From positions 1 to 33,281 of the forward strand of contig JANQGF010000394.1 in the NCBI GenBank assembly GCA_028277465.1: a stretch of DNA of 33,281 bases. The letters run 5' to 3'. Positions 7,932 to 18,217 of the stretch are shown here, in pieces. The number at the start of each line of letters is the position of its first letter. Positions within the stretch are counted from its first letter, which is position 1. Made by a program: the position numbers and the translations under genes. Below the pieces are notes generated by a model, which ran no database searches, was not told where the DNA came from, and saw only the letters and a program-made list of their open reading frames with translations. This stretch comes from Chromatiaceae bacterium (GTDB lineage: Bacteria; Pseudomonadota; Gammaproteobacteria; Chromatiales; Chromatiaceae).

Positions 7932-9180
7932 GATTCGTAATTACACGGTGAACTTCGGTCCTCAGCATCCGGCGGCCCATGGCGTGCTGCGTCTGGTGCT
8001 CGAGATGGACGGCGAGGTCATCGAGCGTGCCGATCCGCACGTCGGGCTTCTGCACCGCGCGACGGAGAAGCTTGCCGAATCCAAGCCGTACAACCAGAGC
8101 ATCGGTTACATGGATCGGTTGGATTATGTCTCCATGATGTGCAACGAGCATGGCTATGTGCGTGCCATCGAGAAACTGCTCGGGATCCGACCGCCCGAGC
8201 GTGCCGAGTATATCCGCACCCTGTTCGACGAGATCACGCGTGTCCTGAACCATCTCATGTGGCTCGGTGCGCACGGTCTCGATGTTGGCGCCATGAGCAT
8301 CTTCCTCTATTGCTTCCGTGAGCGCGAGGATCTGCTCGACTGCTACGAGGCGGTCTCCGGCGCCCGCATGCATGCCACCTATTATCGTCCGGGCGGTGTC
8401 TATCGCGACTTGCCGGATCGGATGCCGCAGTACCAGGGCGCCTCCAAATGGCACAGCGAGAAGGCGATCGCGCTGCGCAATGCCGCTCGGCAGGGCTCGC
8501 TGCTGGATTTCATCGAGGATTTCACGGATCGTTTCCCGGCGCTTGTCGACGAGTACGAGACCCTGCTGACCGATAACCGCATTTGGAAGCAACGCACGGT
8601 CGGGATCGGTGTGGTGTCGCCGGAACGGGCGCTGCAGCTCGGCTTCACGGGACCCATGCTGCGCGGCTCGGGCGTCGAGTGGGATCTGCGCAAGAAACAG
8701 CCTTACGCCGCCTACGGGAAGGTCGATTTCGACATCCCGGTGGGTGTGAATGGAGATAGCTACGACCGCTATCTGGTGCGCATCGAGGAGATGCGCCAGT
8801 CCAATCGGATCATGCGCCAGTGCGTCCAATGGCTGCGCGAGAATCCAGGGCCGGTGATGATCGAGGACCACAAGGTCGCGCCGCCGAAGCGCGCGACGCT
8901 CAAGGACGACATGGAAGGCCTCATCCATCACTTCAAACTCTTCACCGAGGGCTATTGCCCACCGCCCGGCGAGGTCTATGCGGCCGTTGAGGCGCCCAAG
9001 GGCGAGTTCGGCTGCTACATCCTCTCCGACGGCGCCAACAAGCCGTATCGACTCAAGATCCGCGCGCCCGGCTTTCCGCATCTGGCCGCCCTCGACGAGA
9101 TGTCCAGAGGGCACATGTTGGCCGATGTGGTGGCGATCATCGGCACATTGGATATCGTGTTCGGGGAGATCGACCGCTGA
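7924..9180 (+). CDS. nuoD: NADH-quinone oxidoreductase subunit D (49 kDa)
   Basis: A 418-residue subunit that, with NuoB, forms the quinone-reduction pocket; it is homologous to the large subunit of [NiFe] hydrogenases but without metal ligands. Landmarks: [13 protein letters not shown] (11-23), [14 protein letters not shown] (37-50), [20 protein letters not shown], and the C-terminal [14 protein letters not shown] and [17 protein letters not shown] 7924 was chosen for the GAGGAGAGGGG just upstream; the longer frame into nuoC has no support. Its stop TGA overlaps the nuoE ATG by one base. Confidence 0.97.
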   Translation: MPEIRNYTVNFGPQHPAAHGVLRLVLEMDGEVIERADPHVGLLHRATEKLAESKPYNQSIGYMDRLDYVSMMCNEHGYVRAIEKLLGIRPPERAEYIRTLFDEITRVLNHLMWLGAHGLDVGAMSIFLYCFREREDLLDCYEAVSGARMHATYYRPGGVYRDLPDRMPQYQGASKWHSEKAIALRNAARQGSLLDFIEDFTDRFPALVDEYETLLTDNRIWKQRTVGIGVVSPERALQLGFTGPMLRGSGVEWDLRKKQPYAAYGKVDFDIPVGVNGDSYDRYLVRIEEMRQSNRIMRQCVQWLRENPGPVMIEDHKVAPPKRATLKDDMEGLIHHFKLFTEGYCPPPGEVYAAVEAPKGEFGCYILSDGANKPYRLKIRAPGFPHLAALDEMSRGHMLADVVAIIGTLDIVFGEIDR

Positions 9181-9707
9181 TGAGCTTCCGCAACGCACCG
9201 CTCGCCGTTATTCACGACTGCGACAAATCGACCTTGTTCGATCCCGAGACCCGCGCGGCGATCGACGCCGAGGTCGCGAAGTATCCACCCGAGTGGAAGC
9301 AGTCCGCGGTCATGCCCGCACTGACCCTGGTACAGGACGCCAATGGCGGTTGGCTCACCCGCGACCTCATGGATGCAGTGGCGGCCTACCTGGACATGCC
9401 GGTGGTGTCGGTTTACGAGGTTGCGACCTTCTACGGGATGTACGACCTGGAGCCTCAAGGTAGGCACAAGGTCTGCGTCTGCAACAGCGTCTCCTGCCTG
9501 CTGTTGGGCTCGGAAGAACTGATCGAGCACGTCGAATCCAAGTATGGCGTGCGTCCAGGAGAGACCACGCCCGATGGCCGCTTCACCTTCAAGGAGGTCG
9601 AGTGCCTAGGGGCCTGTCGCCATGCCCCGGCGGTGCTCTTGGACAAGACCTACCATGAAGACCTGTCCCCTGAGGCATTGGACGAGCTGATCGACGGGCT
9701 GGAGTGA
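9180..9707 (+). CDS. nuoE: NADH-quinone oxidoreductase subunit E (cluster N1a)
   Basis: A 175-residue 24-kDa-type subunit of the NADH dehydrogenase module with a thioredoxin-like [2Fe-2S] domain. Cluster N1a ligands are C101-x4-C106 (CNSVSC) and C142-x3-C146 (CLGAC). The family segment [12 protein letters not shown] is at 77-88. Translation is probably coupled to nuoD through the shared A of TGATG. Confidence 0.97.
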   Translation: MSFRNAPLAVIHDCDKSTLFDPETRAAIDAEVAKYPPEWKQSAVMPALTLVQDANGGWLTRDLMDAVAAYLDMPVVSVYEVATFYGMYDLEPQGRHKVCVCNSVSCLLLGSEELIEHVESKYGVRPGETTPDGRFTFKEVECLGACRHAPAVLLDKTYHEDLSPEALDELIDGLE

Positions 9708-9708
9708 G

Positions 9709-10995
9709 ATGATGGTCCAGAACCAGAACAGCGTCTGTTTTCGCAACATGCACCTGGACGAGGAGGTCCGGCACAAGCTGGATGCCTATCGCAGCATTGG
9801 TGGCTATGTGCAGTGGGAGCGGATCCTGCGCGAGCGGCCCGACCCGAACGACCTCATCGATGAGGTCAAGCGCTCCAGTCTGCGCGGCCGCGGCGGGGCG
9901 GGCTTCCCCACTGGGCTCAAGTGGAGCTTCATGCCTCGCAAGGCGCCTGGTCAGAAGTACATCGTCTGCAACTCGGACGAGGGTGAGCCGGGGACCTGCA
10001 AGGACCGGGACATCCTGCGCTACAACCCGCATCAGTTGATCGAGGGTATGGCGATCGCCGGCTACTGCATCGGCGCGACGGTCGGCTACAACTACATCCG
10101 CGGGGAATTCTACGAGCCGACCGAGCGGTTCGAGGCGGCCTTGCGGGAGGCCTATGCCGCGGGCCTCTTGGGCAAGGATGTCCAAGGCTCGGGGATCGAC
10201 TTCGACCTCTATACCCATCTGGGCGCTGGCGCCTATATCTGCGGCGAGGAGACGGCGCTGCTGGAGTCGATCGAGGGCAAGAAGGGTCAGCCCAGGTTCA
10301 AGCCCCCGTTTCCGGCCCAGCATGGACTCTACGGGCGGCCGACCACCATCAACAATACCGAGTCGCTGGCCTCGGTGCCGGTCATCCTGGAACGCGGCGG
10401 TCAGTGGTTTCTGGAGCAGGGGCGTCCCAACAATGGTGGTCCCAAGTTGTTCTCGGTGACCGGCCATGTGAACCGGCCGGACAACTTCGAGGTGCCGCTT
10501 GGTACACCCTTCAAGGATCTTCTGGAACTGGCGGGCGGGGTGCGTAACGGCGGGGTGCTCAAGGCGGTCATCCCGGGCGGTTCCTCGGTACCCGTGGTGC
10601 CGGGCGAGGTCATGATGAAGACGGACATGGATTACGACTCCATCGCCAAGGCGGGCTCCATGCTGGGGTCGGGGGCCGTGATCGTGATCGCGGAAGGGAC
10701 CTGTATGGTCAAGGTGCTGCACAACCTGGCGCACTTCTACATGCATGAGTCCTGTGGTCAATGTACCCCCTGCCGCGAGGGGACCGGTTGGCTCGCGCGC
10801 GTTCTGCGGCGGATGCTCGATGGCCAGGGCCGTCCCGAGGACCTGGATTTGCTCGAGAGTGTGGCGGGGCGGATCGGTGGGCGCACCATCTGCGCCCTGG
10901 GCGACGCCGCGGCGATGCCGGTCCAGAGCTTCTTGAAACACTATCGGCAAGAGTTCGCGTACCTCATCGAGCACGGCCGCAGTATGGCCGCCTGA
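9709..10995 (+). CDS. nuoF: NADH-quinone oxidoreductase subunit F (NADH/FMN binding)
   Basis: A 428-residue 51-kDa-type subunit that oxidises NADH via FMN and passes electrons to cluster N3. The nucleotide loop [15 protein letters not shown] spans 58-72 and the FMN/NADH region [17 protein letters not shown] 84-100. The second glycine-rich stretch is [19 protein letters not shown]. The [4Fe-4S] N3 ligands are C349, C352, C355 ([12 protein letters not shown]) and C395. Two adjacent ATGs (9709, 9712) are possible starts. A 49-bp gap with a small leader ORF separates it from nuoG. Confidence 0.97.
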   Translation: MMVQNQNSVCFRNMHLDEEVRHKLDAYRSIGGYVQWERILRERPDPNDLIDEVKRSSLRGRGGAGFPTGLKWSFMPRKAPGQKYIVCNSDEGEPGTCKDRDILRYNPHQLIEGMAIAGYCIGATVGYNYIRGEFYEPTERFEAALREAYAAGLLGKDVQGSGIDFDLYTHLGAGAYICGEETALLESIEGKKGQPRFKPPFPAQHGLYGRPTTINNTESLASVPVILERGGQWFLEQGRPNNGGPKLFSVTGHVNRPDNFEVPLGTPFKDLLELAGGVRNGGVLKAVIPGGSSVPVVPGEVMMKTDMDYDSIAKAGSMLGSGAVIVIAEGTCMVKVLHNLAHFYMHESCGQCTPCREGTGWLARVLRRMLDGQGRPEDLDLLESVAGRIGGRTICALGDAAAMPVQSFLKHYRQEFAYLIEHGRSMAA

Positions 10996-11009
10996 ATGGA
11001 AGGCGCAAG

Positions 11010-11048
11010 ATGATGGGACTGACAGTGAAATCAATACAGACACAATGA
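11010..11048 (+). CDS. Possible 12-codon leader ORF coupled to nuoG
   Basis: In the nuoF-nuoG gap a GGAAGG sequence (10998-11003) is followed by ATGATG at 11010 and a 12-codon frame reading [12 protein letters not shown]. It stops at TGA 11046-11048, overlapping the nuoG ATG in an ATGA. nuoG itself has AT-rich sequence and no Shine-Dalgarno before its ATG. This looks like a mini-cistron that loads ribosomes and hands them to nuoG by termination-reinitiation. The peptide resembles nothing I know; the arrangement is visible, the coupling is inferred. Confidence 0.4.
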   Translation: MMGLTVKSIQTQ

Positions 11049-13468
11049 CGGACAAGCTCACCATCGAGATCGACGGCCGCCTTTGTGAAGCGGCGCCGGG
11101 AGAGATGATCATCGCGGTCGCGGACCGGGAGGGCATTTCCATCCCGCGCTTCTGCTATCACAAGAAGCTCTCCATCGCGGCCAACTGCCGTATGTGCCTG
11201 GTGGAGGCGGAGGCAGGTGGCCGACCCTTCCCCAAGCCGGTGCCGGCCTGTGCGACCCCGGTCGGCGATGGCATGAAGGTCCAGACGCGCTCGCCCAAGG
11301 CCATCGAGGCTCAGCGGGGCACCATGGAGTTCCTGCTCATCAATCACCCGCTCGATTGCCCCATCTGCGATCAGGGTGGCGAGTGCGAGCTGCAGGATGT
11401 CGCCATGGGGTACGGCGGTGATGTCTCGCGCTTCGCCGAGCGCAAGCGGGTGGTGAAGGACGAGGACCTGGGTCCCCTGATCGCGACCGAGATGACGCGC
11501 TGTATCCATTGTACTCGGTGTGTACGTTTCGGTGCCGAGATTGCCGGTGTGCGCGAGCTCGGAGCCACCGGCCGCGGTGAGGAGATGCGGATCGGGACCT
11601 TCGTCGGCCATGGCGTCGTGCACGAGCTCTCCGGCAATGTCATCGATCTCTGTCCGGTGGGCGCCCTGACCTCCAAACCCTATCGTTTCACGGCGCGAGC
11701 CTGGGAGCTCGCCAGCGTGGACAGCATCGCGCCTCACGACGGCGTCGGGTCCAATCTCCGATTGCACGTGCGGGGTGGCGAGGTCATGCGCGTGCACCCG
11801 AACGACAACGAGGCCGTCAACGAGACCTGGATCTCCGATCGTGACCGCTTCAGTTATGCTGGCCTCGCCAGCGAGGACCGGCTCACGCGACCCTTGGTCA
11901 AGCGGGACGGCACCTGGCATGTCTCGGATTGGTCGGACGCCCTTGCGCTGGTCGCGGAGCGCCTCAAGTCTGCCGATCCGGCCGAGATGGGGTGGCTCGT
12001 GTCGCCGCAGGCGACCCTGGAGGAGCTCTATCTGGCCCAGCGGCTTGCCCGGGGCCTGGGCTGCCCGAACATCGATCACCGTCTACGCCAGCAGGACTTC
12101 AGTGGCGACGCGGCAGATCCACTCGCGCCTTGGCTGGGTGTACCGATCGCCGAATTGGAGCGCCAACGCTGTCTTGTCCTAGTGGGTAGCGATATCCGGC
12201 AGGAACAGCCGCTCCTGGCCCATCGTATCCGCAAGGCATCTCAATCCGGTGCCCAGGTCATCTGTGTCAACCCGATCGTTCTGGATCTGAACCATCCGGC
12301 GCTTCAGCTCGTCGGGACGCCCGCGGCGATGGTCGCCGACCTCGCTGCCATCGCCAAGACCTTGGGTCTGTCCGGCACCGCCGCCCTCGAGGCGCGCGTC
12401 GCCGCGAGCGAGCCGACCGAGCAGCAGCAGGCGGCTGCGGCCAGCCTGGCTCAAGCCGGCCAGCAAGGGAGCGGTCTCATCCTGCTCGGGGCGCTCGCGA
12501 CCGCGCACCCGGAGTATGCGGCGCTCAAGGCCCTCGCCCACGCGCTCGCCGAGGCGACCGGCTGTCGGGTGGGGTATCTGCCGGTCGCCGCCAACAGCGT
12601 GGGGGCCTATCTGGCCGGCGCCCACCCCGGCCGCCGACCCGGTGCCAAGCCGGCGGAGGACCAGCTCGGGCTGTCGCTTGGCGGGATGCTGGCCGCGCCC
12701 CGCAGGACGCTGGTCCTCTGGGGGCTCGAGCCGGGGCTGGACCTCGGAGATCCAGGGGGCGCGATGGATGCCTTCGCGCGGGCCGATTTCGTCGTCGCTT
12801 GCTCGGCCTTCCGTGCGCCCTCCTTGGAGGCCGTGGCCGATGTCCTCTTGCCGATCGGCGCCTTCGCCGAGACCTCTGGGACCTTTGTGAACGCGAGCGG
12901 TACCTGGCAGCGCTTCCAGGGTGCCGTGCCGCCGCCGGGTGAGGCACGCCCAGGCTGGAAGGTCTTGCGTGTGCTCGGCAATCTGATGGACCTGGAGGGC
13001 TTCGAGTATCGCGATGGCTCTCAGGTGCGAGATGAGCTGGCCGCGCTCTGCGCGGAGACCCGTTGCGACAATCGCCTGCGCGGCGAGTTCGAGGTGGCGA
13101 GCGGTTTCGCCGAGACGGGCCTGATGCGGATCGGCACCCTGCCCATCTATGCCTCCGATCCATTGGTGCGGCGTGCGCCGGCGCTTCAGGAGACGGCCTT
13201 GCCCGGATCGGCATTCGGTGTCTATCTGCACCCGGAGCAGGCCGCGGCTGAGGGGTTGGCGGCCGGTGAGCAGGTCTTGCTGCAACAGAAGGGCGGCGCT
13301 GTGCCCGCGCGGGTGATGCTGGACGACCGAGTCCCGCTGGGCTGCGCGCGCATACCGGCCGGGGTCGCCGGGAGCGAGCGACTGGGCGAGCAGGTGGGGC
13401 CAGTCAGCCTGGAGCGCAACAGTCTGGCACAGACGGCGGATGCGTTGGCCGCTGGCGAGGCGGGATGA
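11045..13468 (+). CDS. nuoG: NADH-quinone oxidoreductase subunit G (clusters N1b, N4, N5)
   Basis: An 807-residue 75-kDa-type subunit that conducts electrons from NuoF towards NuoI. The N-terminal ferredoxin domain holds N1b (C37, C48, C51, C69). N5 has the His ligand H101 with C105, C108 and C114. N4 uses C153, C156, C159 and C203. A molybdopterin-oxidoreductase-like domain without catalytic features follows. The extra N7 cluster motif found in E. coli NuoG just after N4 is absent. Start is ATG 11045, with no ribosome site of its own and an overlapping leader ORF. nuoH begins within 10 bp of its stop. Confidence 0.97.
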   Translation: MTDKLTIEIDGRLCEAAPGEMIIAVADREGISIPRFCYHKKLSIAANCRMCLVEAEAGGRPFPKPVPACATPVGDGMKVQTRSPKAIEAQRGTMEFLLINHPLDCPICDQGGECELQDVAMGYGGDVSRFAERKRVVKDEDLGPLIATEMTRCIHCTRCVRFGAEIAGVRELGATGRGEEMRIGTFVGHGVVHELSGNVIDLCPVGALTSKPYRFTARAWELASVDSIAPHDGVGSNLRLHVRGGEVMRVHPNDNEAVNETWISDRDRFSYAGLASEDRLTRPLVKRDGTWHVSDWSDALALVAERLKSADPAEMGWLVSPQATLEELYLAQRLARGLGCPNIDHRLRQQDFSGDAADPLAPWLGVPIAELERQRCLVLVGSDIRQEQPLLAHRIRKASQSGAQVICVNPIVLDLNHPALQLVGTPAAMVADLAAIAKTLGLSGTAALEARVAASEPTEQQQAAAASLAQAGQQGSGLILLGALATAHPEYAALKALAHALAEATGCRVGYLPVAANSVGAYLAGAHPGRRPGAKPAEDQLGLSLGGMLAAPRRTLVLWGLEPGLDLGDPGGAMDAFARADFVVACSAFRAPSLEAVADVLLPIGAFAETSGTFVNASGTWQRFQGAVPPPGEARPGWKVLRVLGNLMDLEGFEYRDGSQVRDELAALCAETRCDNRLRGEFEVASGFAETGLMRIGTLPIYASDPLVRRAPALQETALPGSAFGVYLHPEQAAAEGLAAGEQVLLQQKGGAVPARVMLDDRVPLGCARIPAGVAGSERLGEQVGPVSLERNSLAQTADALAAGEAG

Positions 13469-13475
13469 GGTCATG

Positions 13476-14510
13476 ATGATCGAACTTTGGAACGCACTGC
13501 CCTTGATCGTCCAGATTCTGCTCAAGATCACCGCCATCCTTCTGCCCCTGCTGGCGCTGGTGGCCTACTACACCTACGCCGAGCGCAAGGTGATCGGCTA
13601 CATCCAGGTTCGGATCGGCCCGAACCGCGTCGGTTGGCGCGGGCTGCTGCAGCCCATCGCGGATGCGGTCAAGCTGATGATGAAAGAGATCGTCATCCCG
13701 ACCAAGGCCGACAAGACGCTCTTCCTGCTGGCACCAATGATCTCCATCGCTCCGGCCATGGCGGTGTGGGCCGTCTTTCCCTTCGATGAAGGCTTGGTCT
13801 TGGCTGACATCAATGCGAGCTTGCTCTATGTCCTGGCGCTGAGCTCGCTTGGGGTTTACGGTGTCATCATCGCGGGTTGGTCCTCGAACTCCAAGTATGC
13901 CCTGCTTGGCGCCATGCGTTCGGCGGCCCAGATCGTCGCCTACGAGATCGCCATGGGTTTTGCGCTGGTCGGGGTCCTGGTCGCTGCTGGGAGCCTGAAC
14001 CTGGGTGAGATCGTGCGCGCCCAGGAAGGGAGCCTGCTGACTTGGTTCTGGCTTCCGCTGCTGCCTCTGTTCGGCGTCTATCTCATCTCCGGGGTCGCCG
14101 AGACCAACCGCTCACCGTTCGACGTGGCGGAAGGCGAGTCCGAGATCGTCGCTGGCTTCCACGTGGAATACTCGGGCATGGCCTTCGCGGTCTTCTTCCT
14201 GGCCGAGTACGCCAACATGATCCTCATCTCGGCCCTTTCGGCCCTCCTCTTCATGGGCGGCTGGCTGTCGCCGCTGCCGCAGGCCTGGGTGGATGGCGTT
14301 TGGCTGTTGGATGACGGCTTCCATTGGCTGCTGCTGAAGACCTTCTTCTTCATGTTCCTCTTGCTCTGGTTTCGGGCGACCTTTCCTCGCTATCGGTATG
14401 ACCAGATCATGCGTCTGGGCTGGAAGGTCTTCATCCCGATCACGATCGTATGGATCCTCGTCGTGGCCTTTGGAGTGATCTCTGAGCTGCCACCCTGGTG
14501 GTCCGCCTGA
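13476..14510 (+). CDS. nuoH: NADH-quinone oxidoreductase subunit H
   Basis: A 344-residue membrane subunit with about eight helices that forms most of the quinone tunnel and links redox chemistry to proton pumping. Signature segments: [20 protein letters not shown] (34-53) and the acidic loop [20 protein letters not shown] (208-227). The ATG at 13476 has GAGG 5 bp upstream (13467-13470). The ATG at 13473 is equally in frame but too close to that site. Confidence 0.97.
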   Translation: MIELWNALPLIVQILLKITAILLPLLALVAYYTYAERKVIGYIQVRIGPNRVGWRGLLQPIADAVKLMMKEIVIPTKADKTLFLLAPMISIAPAMAVWAVFPFDEGLVLADINASLLYVLALSSLGVYGVIIAGWSSNSKYALLGAMRSAAQIVAYEIAMGFALVGVLVAAGSLNLGEIVRAQEGSLLTWFWLPLLPLFGVYLISGVAETNRSPFDVAEGESEIVAGFHVEYSGMAFAVFFLAEYANMILISALSALLFMGGWLSPLPQAWVDGVWLLDDGFHWLLLKTFFFMFLLLWFRATFPRYRYDQIMRLGWKVFIPITIVWILVVAFGVISELPPWWSA

Positions 14511-14524
14511 TCCGGAGACGACCG

Positions 14525-15016
14525 ATGCTGAAAACCGCGCGCGACTATCTCCACAGCCTGCTCCTGATGGAGCTGCTCAAGGGGCTGAGCCTGACCGGTG
14601 GCTACCTCTTCAAGCGCAAGTTCACGGTTCAATACCCGGAAGAGAAGGCGCCCATCTCGCCGCGCTTCCGAGGTCTGCACGCCTTGCGCCGCTATCCGAA
14701 CGGTGAGGAGCGCTGCATCGCTTGCAAGCTCTGCGAGGCGGTCTGTCCGGCGCTGGCCATCACCATCGAGGCCGAGCCTCGGGCAGACGGCTCGCGTCGC
14801 ACCACGCGCTATGAGATCGATCTCTTCAAGTGCATCTACTGTGGTTTCTGCGAGGAGTCCTGCCCAGTCGACTCGATCGTCGAGACCGGCGTCTACGAAT
14901 ATCACTTCGAGAATCGCGGTGAGAACATCATGACCAAGGACAAGCTGCTCGCCATTGGGGACAAGTACGAGGCGCAGATCGCCGCGGCCCGCTCGGCTGA
15001 CGCCCCCTATCGCTAA
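14525..15016 (+). CDS. nuoI: NADH-quinone oxidoreductase subunit I (clusters N6a, N6b)
   Basis: A 163-residue 8Fe ferredoxin-type subunit. Two complete CxxCxxCxxxC motifs are visible: C64, C67, C70, C74 ([11 protein letters not shown]) and C103, C106, C109, C113 ([11 protein letters not shown]), with the crossed prolines P75 and P114 that end each motif. The N-terminal amphipathic helix ([18 protein letters not shown]) contacts NuoH. The start is ATG 14525 with GGAG at 14513-14516. A 213-bp gap, unusual for this operon and filled by inverted-repeat units, follows before nuoJ. Confidence 0.97.
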   Translation: MLKTARDYLHSLLLMELLKGLSLTGGYLFKRKFTVQYPEEKAPISPRFRGLHALRRYPNGEERCIACKLCEAVCPALAITIEAEPRADGSRRTTRYEIDLFKCIYCGFCEESCPVDSIVETGVYEYHFENRGENIMTKDKLLAIGDKYEAQIAAARSADAPYR

Positions 15017-15099
15017 GACCGCGTCCAGAGGTCAGCGACGGTGTCTTCAGTGAAATGCGCCTTTTCGAAGCCATTGGGGCGGCGGCGCTGGACGCGGCC
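15017..15099. repeat. GACCGCGTC inverted-repeat unit A (nuoI-nuoJ gap)
   Basis: An 83-bp unit that starts right after the nuoI stop codon. It is bounded by GACCGCGTCCAG (15017-15028) and CTGGACGCGGCC (15088-15099), which match as an inverted repeat in 11 of 12 positions. No coding potential is seen. The same termini occur in unit B and at 21297-21381. The left end of A and right end of B also pair over 13 of 14 bases, so A+B could instead be one 205-bp element. Confidence 0.6.
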
Positions 15100-15139
15100 C
15101 AAATGACAGAGACGTCGGGAGATCGGATGCTTGAATCCT

Positions 15140-15221
15140 GAACCGCGTCAGCGAGAACCTTCAATCGGCGGCTATGAAACTGCTTTCACCAATCACTCCG
15201 CATATCACTCTGGACGCGGTT
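15140..15221. repeat. GACCGCGTC inverted-repeat unit B (nuoI-nuoJ gap)
   Basis: An 82-bp unit with termini AACCGCGTC (15141-15149) and GACGCGGTT (15213-15221), separated from unit A by 40 bp with nothing recognisable. It ends only 8 bp before the nuoJ ATG. The nuoJ start therefore has no Shine-Dalgarno sequence where one is expected. Confidence 0.55.
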
Positions 15222-15229
15222 TAATCATC

Positions 15230-15883
15230 ATGGGCTTTGAAAAGTTTCTTTTCTATCTCTTCGGGGCAATAACCCTATGGTCCGCAGGGATGGTCATCAC
15301 GCGGCGCAACCCAGTGCACGCGGTCCTCTTCCTGGTGCTCGCCTTCGTCACGAGCGCGGCACTCTGGATACTGCTCGAGGCCGAGTTCCTGGGCATCGTC
15401 CTGGTCCTGGTCTATGTGGGCGCCGTCATGGTGCTCTTCCTCTTCGTGGTGATGATGCTCGACGTGGACATCGCGACCCTGCGTGCCGGCTTCATCCGCT
15501 ATCTGCCTCTGGGTGTGCTCATCGCGGCGGTGATGGCGGTCGAGATCCTGCTGATCGTGGGTCCGGGCAACTTCGGGCTCGCCGCCTTTCCGCCCCCTGA
15601 GCCGGCCGCGGCCGATGCGAGCAACGCCCAGGAGCTCGGTTACTTGCTCTATACCCTCTACGTCTATCCGGTCGAGATCGCGGCCGTCATCCTGCTCGTG
15701 GCGATCGTCGCTGCGATCCGGCTGACGCTCCGTCGCCGGCCCGATACCAAGTATCTGGATCCATCCCAACAGGTGCGCATCAAGAAGGGACCGGACCGGA
15801 TCCGACTCGTCAAGATGGCCGCGGAGGACGCCGTCGCGCTCCCCGCGGGCAGGGCCCCGAAGGAAGAGGAAGGGACGGAATGA
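15230..15883 (+). CDS. nuoJ: NADH-quinone oxidoreductase subunit J
   Basis: A 217-residue membrane subunit with about five helices; helix 3 of this family contains the pi-bulge that rotates during turnover. Family features: [29 protein letters not shown] near the N-terminus and [21 protein letters not shown] (the [10 protein letters not shown] segment). The C-terminus is hydrophilic and basic. The ATG at 15230 gives the normal N-terminus; an in-frame extension through repeat unit B is not conserved-looking. It overlaps nuoK by 4 bp (ATGA). Confidence 0.96.
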   Translation: MGFEKFLFYLFGAITLWSAGMVITRRNPVHAVLFLVLAFVTSAALWILLEAEFLGIVLVLVYVGAVMVLFLFVVMMLDVDIATLRAGFIRYLPLGVLIAAVMAVEILLIVGPGNFGLAAFPPPEPAAADASNAQELGYLLYTLYVYPVEIAAVILLVAIVAAIRLTLRRRPDTKYLDPSQQVRIKKGPDRIRLVKMAAEDAVALPAGRAPKEEEGTE

Positions 15884-16185
15884 TCGCACTCTCGGACTAT
15901 CTGATTCTCGGCGGCTTTCTCTTCTCCATCGCCGTCACCGGGATCTTCCTGAATCGCAAGAACGTGATCCTGCTCCTCATGTGCATCGAGCTGATGCTCT
16001 TGGCGGTGAACATGAACTTCGTCGCCTTCTCGCATTTTCTCGGCGACATGACGGGGCAGGTCTTCGTCTTCTTCATCCTGACCGTCGCTGCGGCGGAGGC
16101 CGCCATCGGCCTCGCGATCCTGGTGGTGCTTTTCCGTAACCGGCAGACCATCAATGTCCAGGATCTGGATAGCCTGAAAGGGTGA
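15880..16185 (+). CDS. nuoK: NADH-quinone oxidoreductase subunit K
   Basis: A 101-residue three-helix subunit related to MrpC antiporter subunits. The two membrane glutamates needed for proton transfer in the family are present: E37 in [14 protein letters not shown] and E73 in [12 protein letters not shown]. The start overlaps the nuoJ stop (ATGA), and nuoL begins 4 bp after its stop with GAGAGA as ribosome site. Confidence 0.97.
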   Translation: MIALSDYLILGGFLFSIAVTGIFLNRKNVILLLMCIELMLLAVNMNFVAFSHFLGDMTGQVFVFFILTVAAAEAAIGLAILVVLFRNRQTINVQDLDSLKG

Positions 16186-16189
16186 GAGA

Positions 16190-18196
16190 ATGGAAAACGT
16201 CTACCTGACCATTGTGCTGGCGCCGCTCTTGGGTGCCATCGTCGCCGGCTTTTTCGGTGGCAAGATCGGTCGTCGGGGTGCCCATTCGGTGACCATCGCC
16301 GGCGTGGCCGTCTCGACCGGACTCTCGCTCTGGGTGCTGTCGCGCTTCATCTGGGAGGATGAGCCCGTCTTCAACGACGCCGTCTATACCTGGATGGTCT
16401 CGGATGGGATGCGCTTCGAGATCGGCTTCCTGGTCGATAAGCTGACGGCACTCATGATCGCCACGGTGAGCTTCGTCTCGCTCATGGTGCATGTCTATAC
16501 GATCGGCTACATGGCCGACGATGAGCACAACTGGCCGCATGGGGCGCTCTCCGGCAAGAACAGCTATCAGCGCTTCTTCAGCTATATCTCGCTCTTCACC
16601 TTCTCCATGCTGATGCTGGTCATGTCGAACAACTTCCTGCAGTTGTTCTTCGGCTGGGAGGCGGTCGGCCTGGTCTCCTATCTATTGATCGGTTTCTGGT
16701 CGAACCGCGAGAGCGCCGTCTTTGCCAACCTCAAGGCCTTCTTGGTCAACCGGGTGGGCGACTTCGGCTTCATCCTGGGGATCGCGGCGATCGCCATGTT
16801 CTTCGGTTCGATGGACTATGCCGAGGTCTTCGCGCGGGCACCCGAGCTGGCCGATACCCAAGTGGCGCTCTTCGGCGGTGTCTCGGTCTTGACCCTCATC
16901 TGTGTCCTGCTCTTCATCGGGGCCATGGGCAAGTCGGCGCAGGTCCCTCTGCACGTCTGGCTGCCCGACTCGATGGAGGGCCCAACCCCGATCTCGGCCC
17001 TGATCCATGCCGCGACCATGGTCACTGCAGGTGTCTTCATGGTGGCCCGCATGTCGCCGCTCTATGAGCTCTCCGAGACCGCGCTCAGCCTGGTGCTCAT
17101 CATCGGAGCGACCACTGCCTTCTTCATGGGCCTGATCGGTCTGGTGCAGAACGATATCAAGCGCGTCGTCGCCTACTCGACCCTGTCGCAGCTCGGCTAT
17201 ATGGTCACGGCGCTCGGGGCCTCGGCCTACGCGGCGGGGATCTTCCACCTGATGACGCACGCCTTCTTCAAGGCGCTGCTCTTCCTGGCCGCCGGCTCGG
17301 TCATCATCGCCATGCATCACAAGCAGGACATCCGTCTCATGGGCGGCCTGCGCAAATACATGCCCATCACCTGGGTCACGGCCCTGATCGGTTCGCTGGC
17401 CCTGATCGGCTTTCCGGGCTTCTCCGGCTTCTTCTCGAAGGACGCCATCATCGAGGCGGTCGGGGCCTCGCATCTCTTCGGGTCCGGTTATGCCTCGCTC
17501 CTGCTCACCGCCGGCGTGCTGGTCACGGCGCTCTACAGCTTCCGCATGTACTTCATCGTCTTCCACGGCAAGGAACGCATGGACGAGCACACCAGGCACC
17601 ACCTGCATGAGACACCCTGGGTGGTCACGGTCCCCTTGATACTGCTGGCGATCCCGTCGGTCTTCATCGGTTGGTATACCGTCGAGCCGCTCTTGGTGAA
17701 CGACTGGTTCGCCTCGGGCGACTGGAACCCGATCCTGGTCGCCCACGAGCACGACACGCTCCACCATCTGCGCGAGCACTGGCATGGTCAGGCGGCCTTC
17801 GTGCAGCATGGACTCACGGCGATGCCCTTCTATCTGGCCATGACCGGGTTGGTGCTGGCCGCCGTCGTCTGGTGGCTGATCGCGTCCCGAAACCCCAAGA
17901 TCGACGAACAGTTGCAGAGGCTGGGTGGGCCCGTCACCCGTGCCTTGCAGAACAAGTACGGCTTCGACGACTTCAATCAGCGGGTCTTCGCCGGCGGCGG
18001 CCGCAGCCTGGGTCGAGCGCTCTGGAACGGGGGTGATCGTGCCCTCATCGACGGGGTCATCGTCAACGGATCGGCCAAGCGGGTGGGCGCAATGGCCCAG
18101 CGAATGCGGTACCTGCAGACCGGCTATCTCTATCACTACGCCATCGCGATGATCGTCGGGCTCGTGGCCCTCCTGACGCTCTTCGTGACGTTCTGA
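16190..18196 (+). CDS. nuoL: NADH-quinone oxidoreductase subunit L (antiporter-like)
   Basis: A 668-residue distal proton-pumping subunit of the Mrp-antiporter type. The expected charged pair is present: E157 in FFGWEAVGLVSYLLIGFW and K248 in AMGKSAQVPLHVWLPDSMEG. FSTLSQ-type helix-break sequence appears as YSTLSQLGYMV. The C-terminal region includes the long lateral helix and a final TM (YAIAMIVGLVALLTLF). Length is slightly above E. coli NuoL (613) because of an extended segment with a His-rich stretch (HEHDTLHHLREHWHG). Confidence 0.97.
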   Translation: MENVYLTIVLAPLLGAIVAGFFGGKIGRRGAHSVTIAGVAVSTGLSLWVLSRFIWEDEPVFNDAVYTWMVSDGMRFEIGFLVDKLTALMIATVSFVSLMVHVYTIGYMADDEHNWPHGALSGKNSYQRFFSYISLFTFSMLMLVMSNNFLQLFFGWEAVGLVSYLLIGFWSNRESAVFANLKAFLVNRVGDFGFILGIAAIAMFFGSMDYAEVFARAPELADTQVALFGGVSVLTLICVLLFIGAMGKSAQVPLHVWLPDSMEGPTPISALIHAATMVTAGVFMVARMSPLYELSETALSLVLIIGATTAFFMGLIGLVQNDIKRVVAYSTLSQLGYMVTALGASAYAAGIFHLMTHAFFKALLFLAAGSVIIAMHHKQDIRLMGGLRKYMPITWVTALIGSLALIGFPGFSGFFSKDAIIEAVGASHLFGSGYASLLLTAGVLVTALYSFRMYFIVFHGKERMDEHTRHHLHETPWVVTVPLILLAIPSVFIGWYTVEPLLVNDWFASGDWNPILVAHEHDTLHHLREHWHGQAAFVQHGLTAMPFYLAMTGLVLAAVVWWLIASRNPKIDEQLQRLGGPVTRALQNKYGFDDFNQRVFAGGGRSLGRALWNGGDRALIDGVIVNGSAKRVGAMAQRMRYLQTGYLYHYAIAMIVGLVALLTLFVTF

Positions 18197-18217
18197 CGCG
18201 CAAGGGAGACGACCCGC

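Noticed and set aside
15131-15229. Longer nuoJ beginning at a TTG in repeat unit B
   Set aside because: The extra N-terminus (PEPRQREPSIGGYET...) is not NuoJ-like; the family starts at [11 protein letters not shown].
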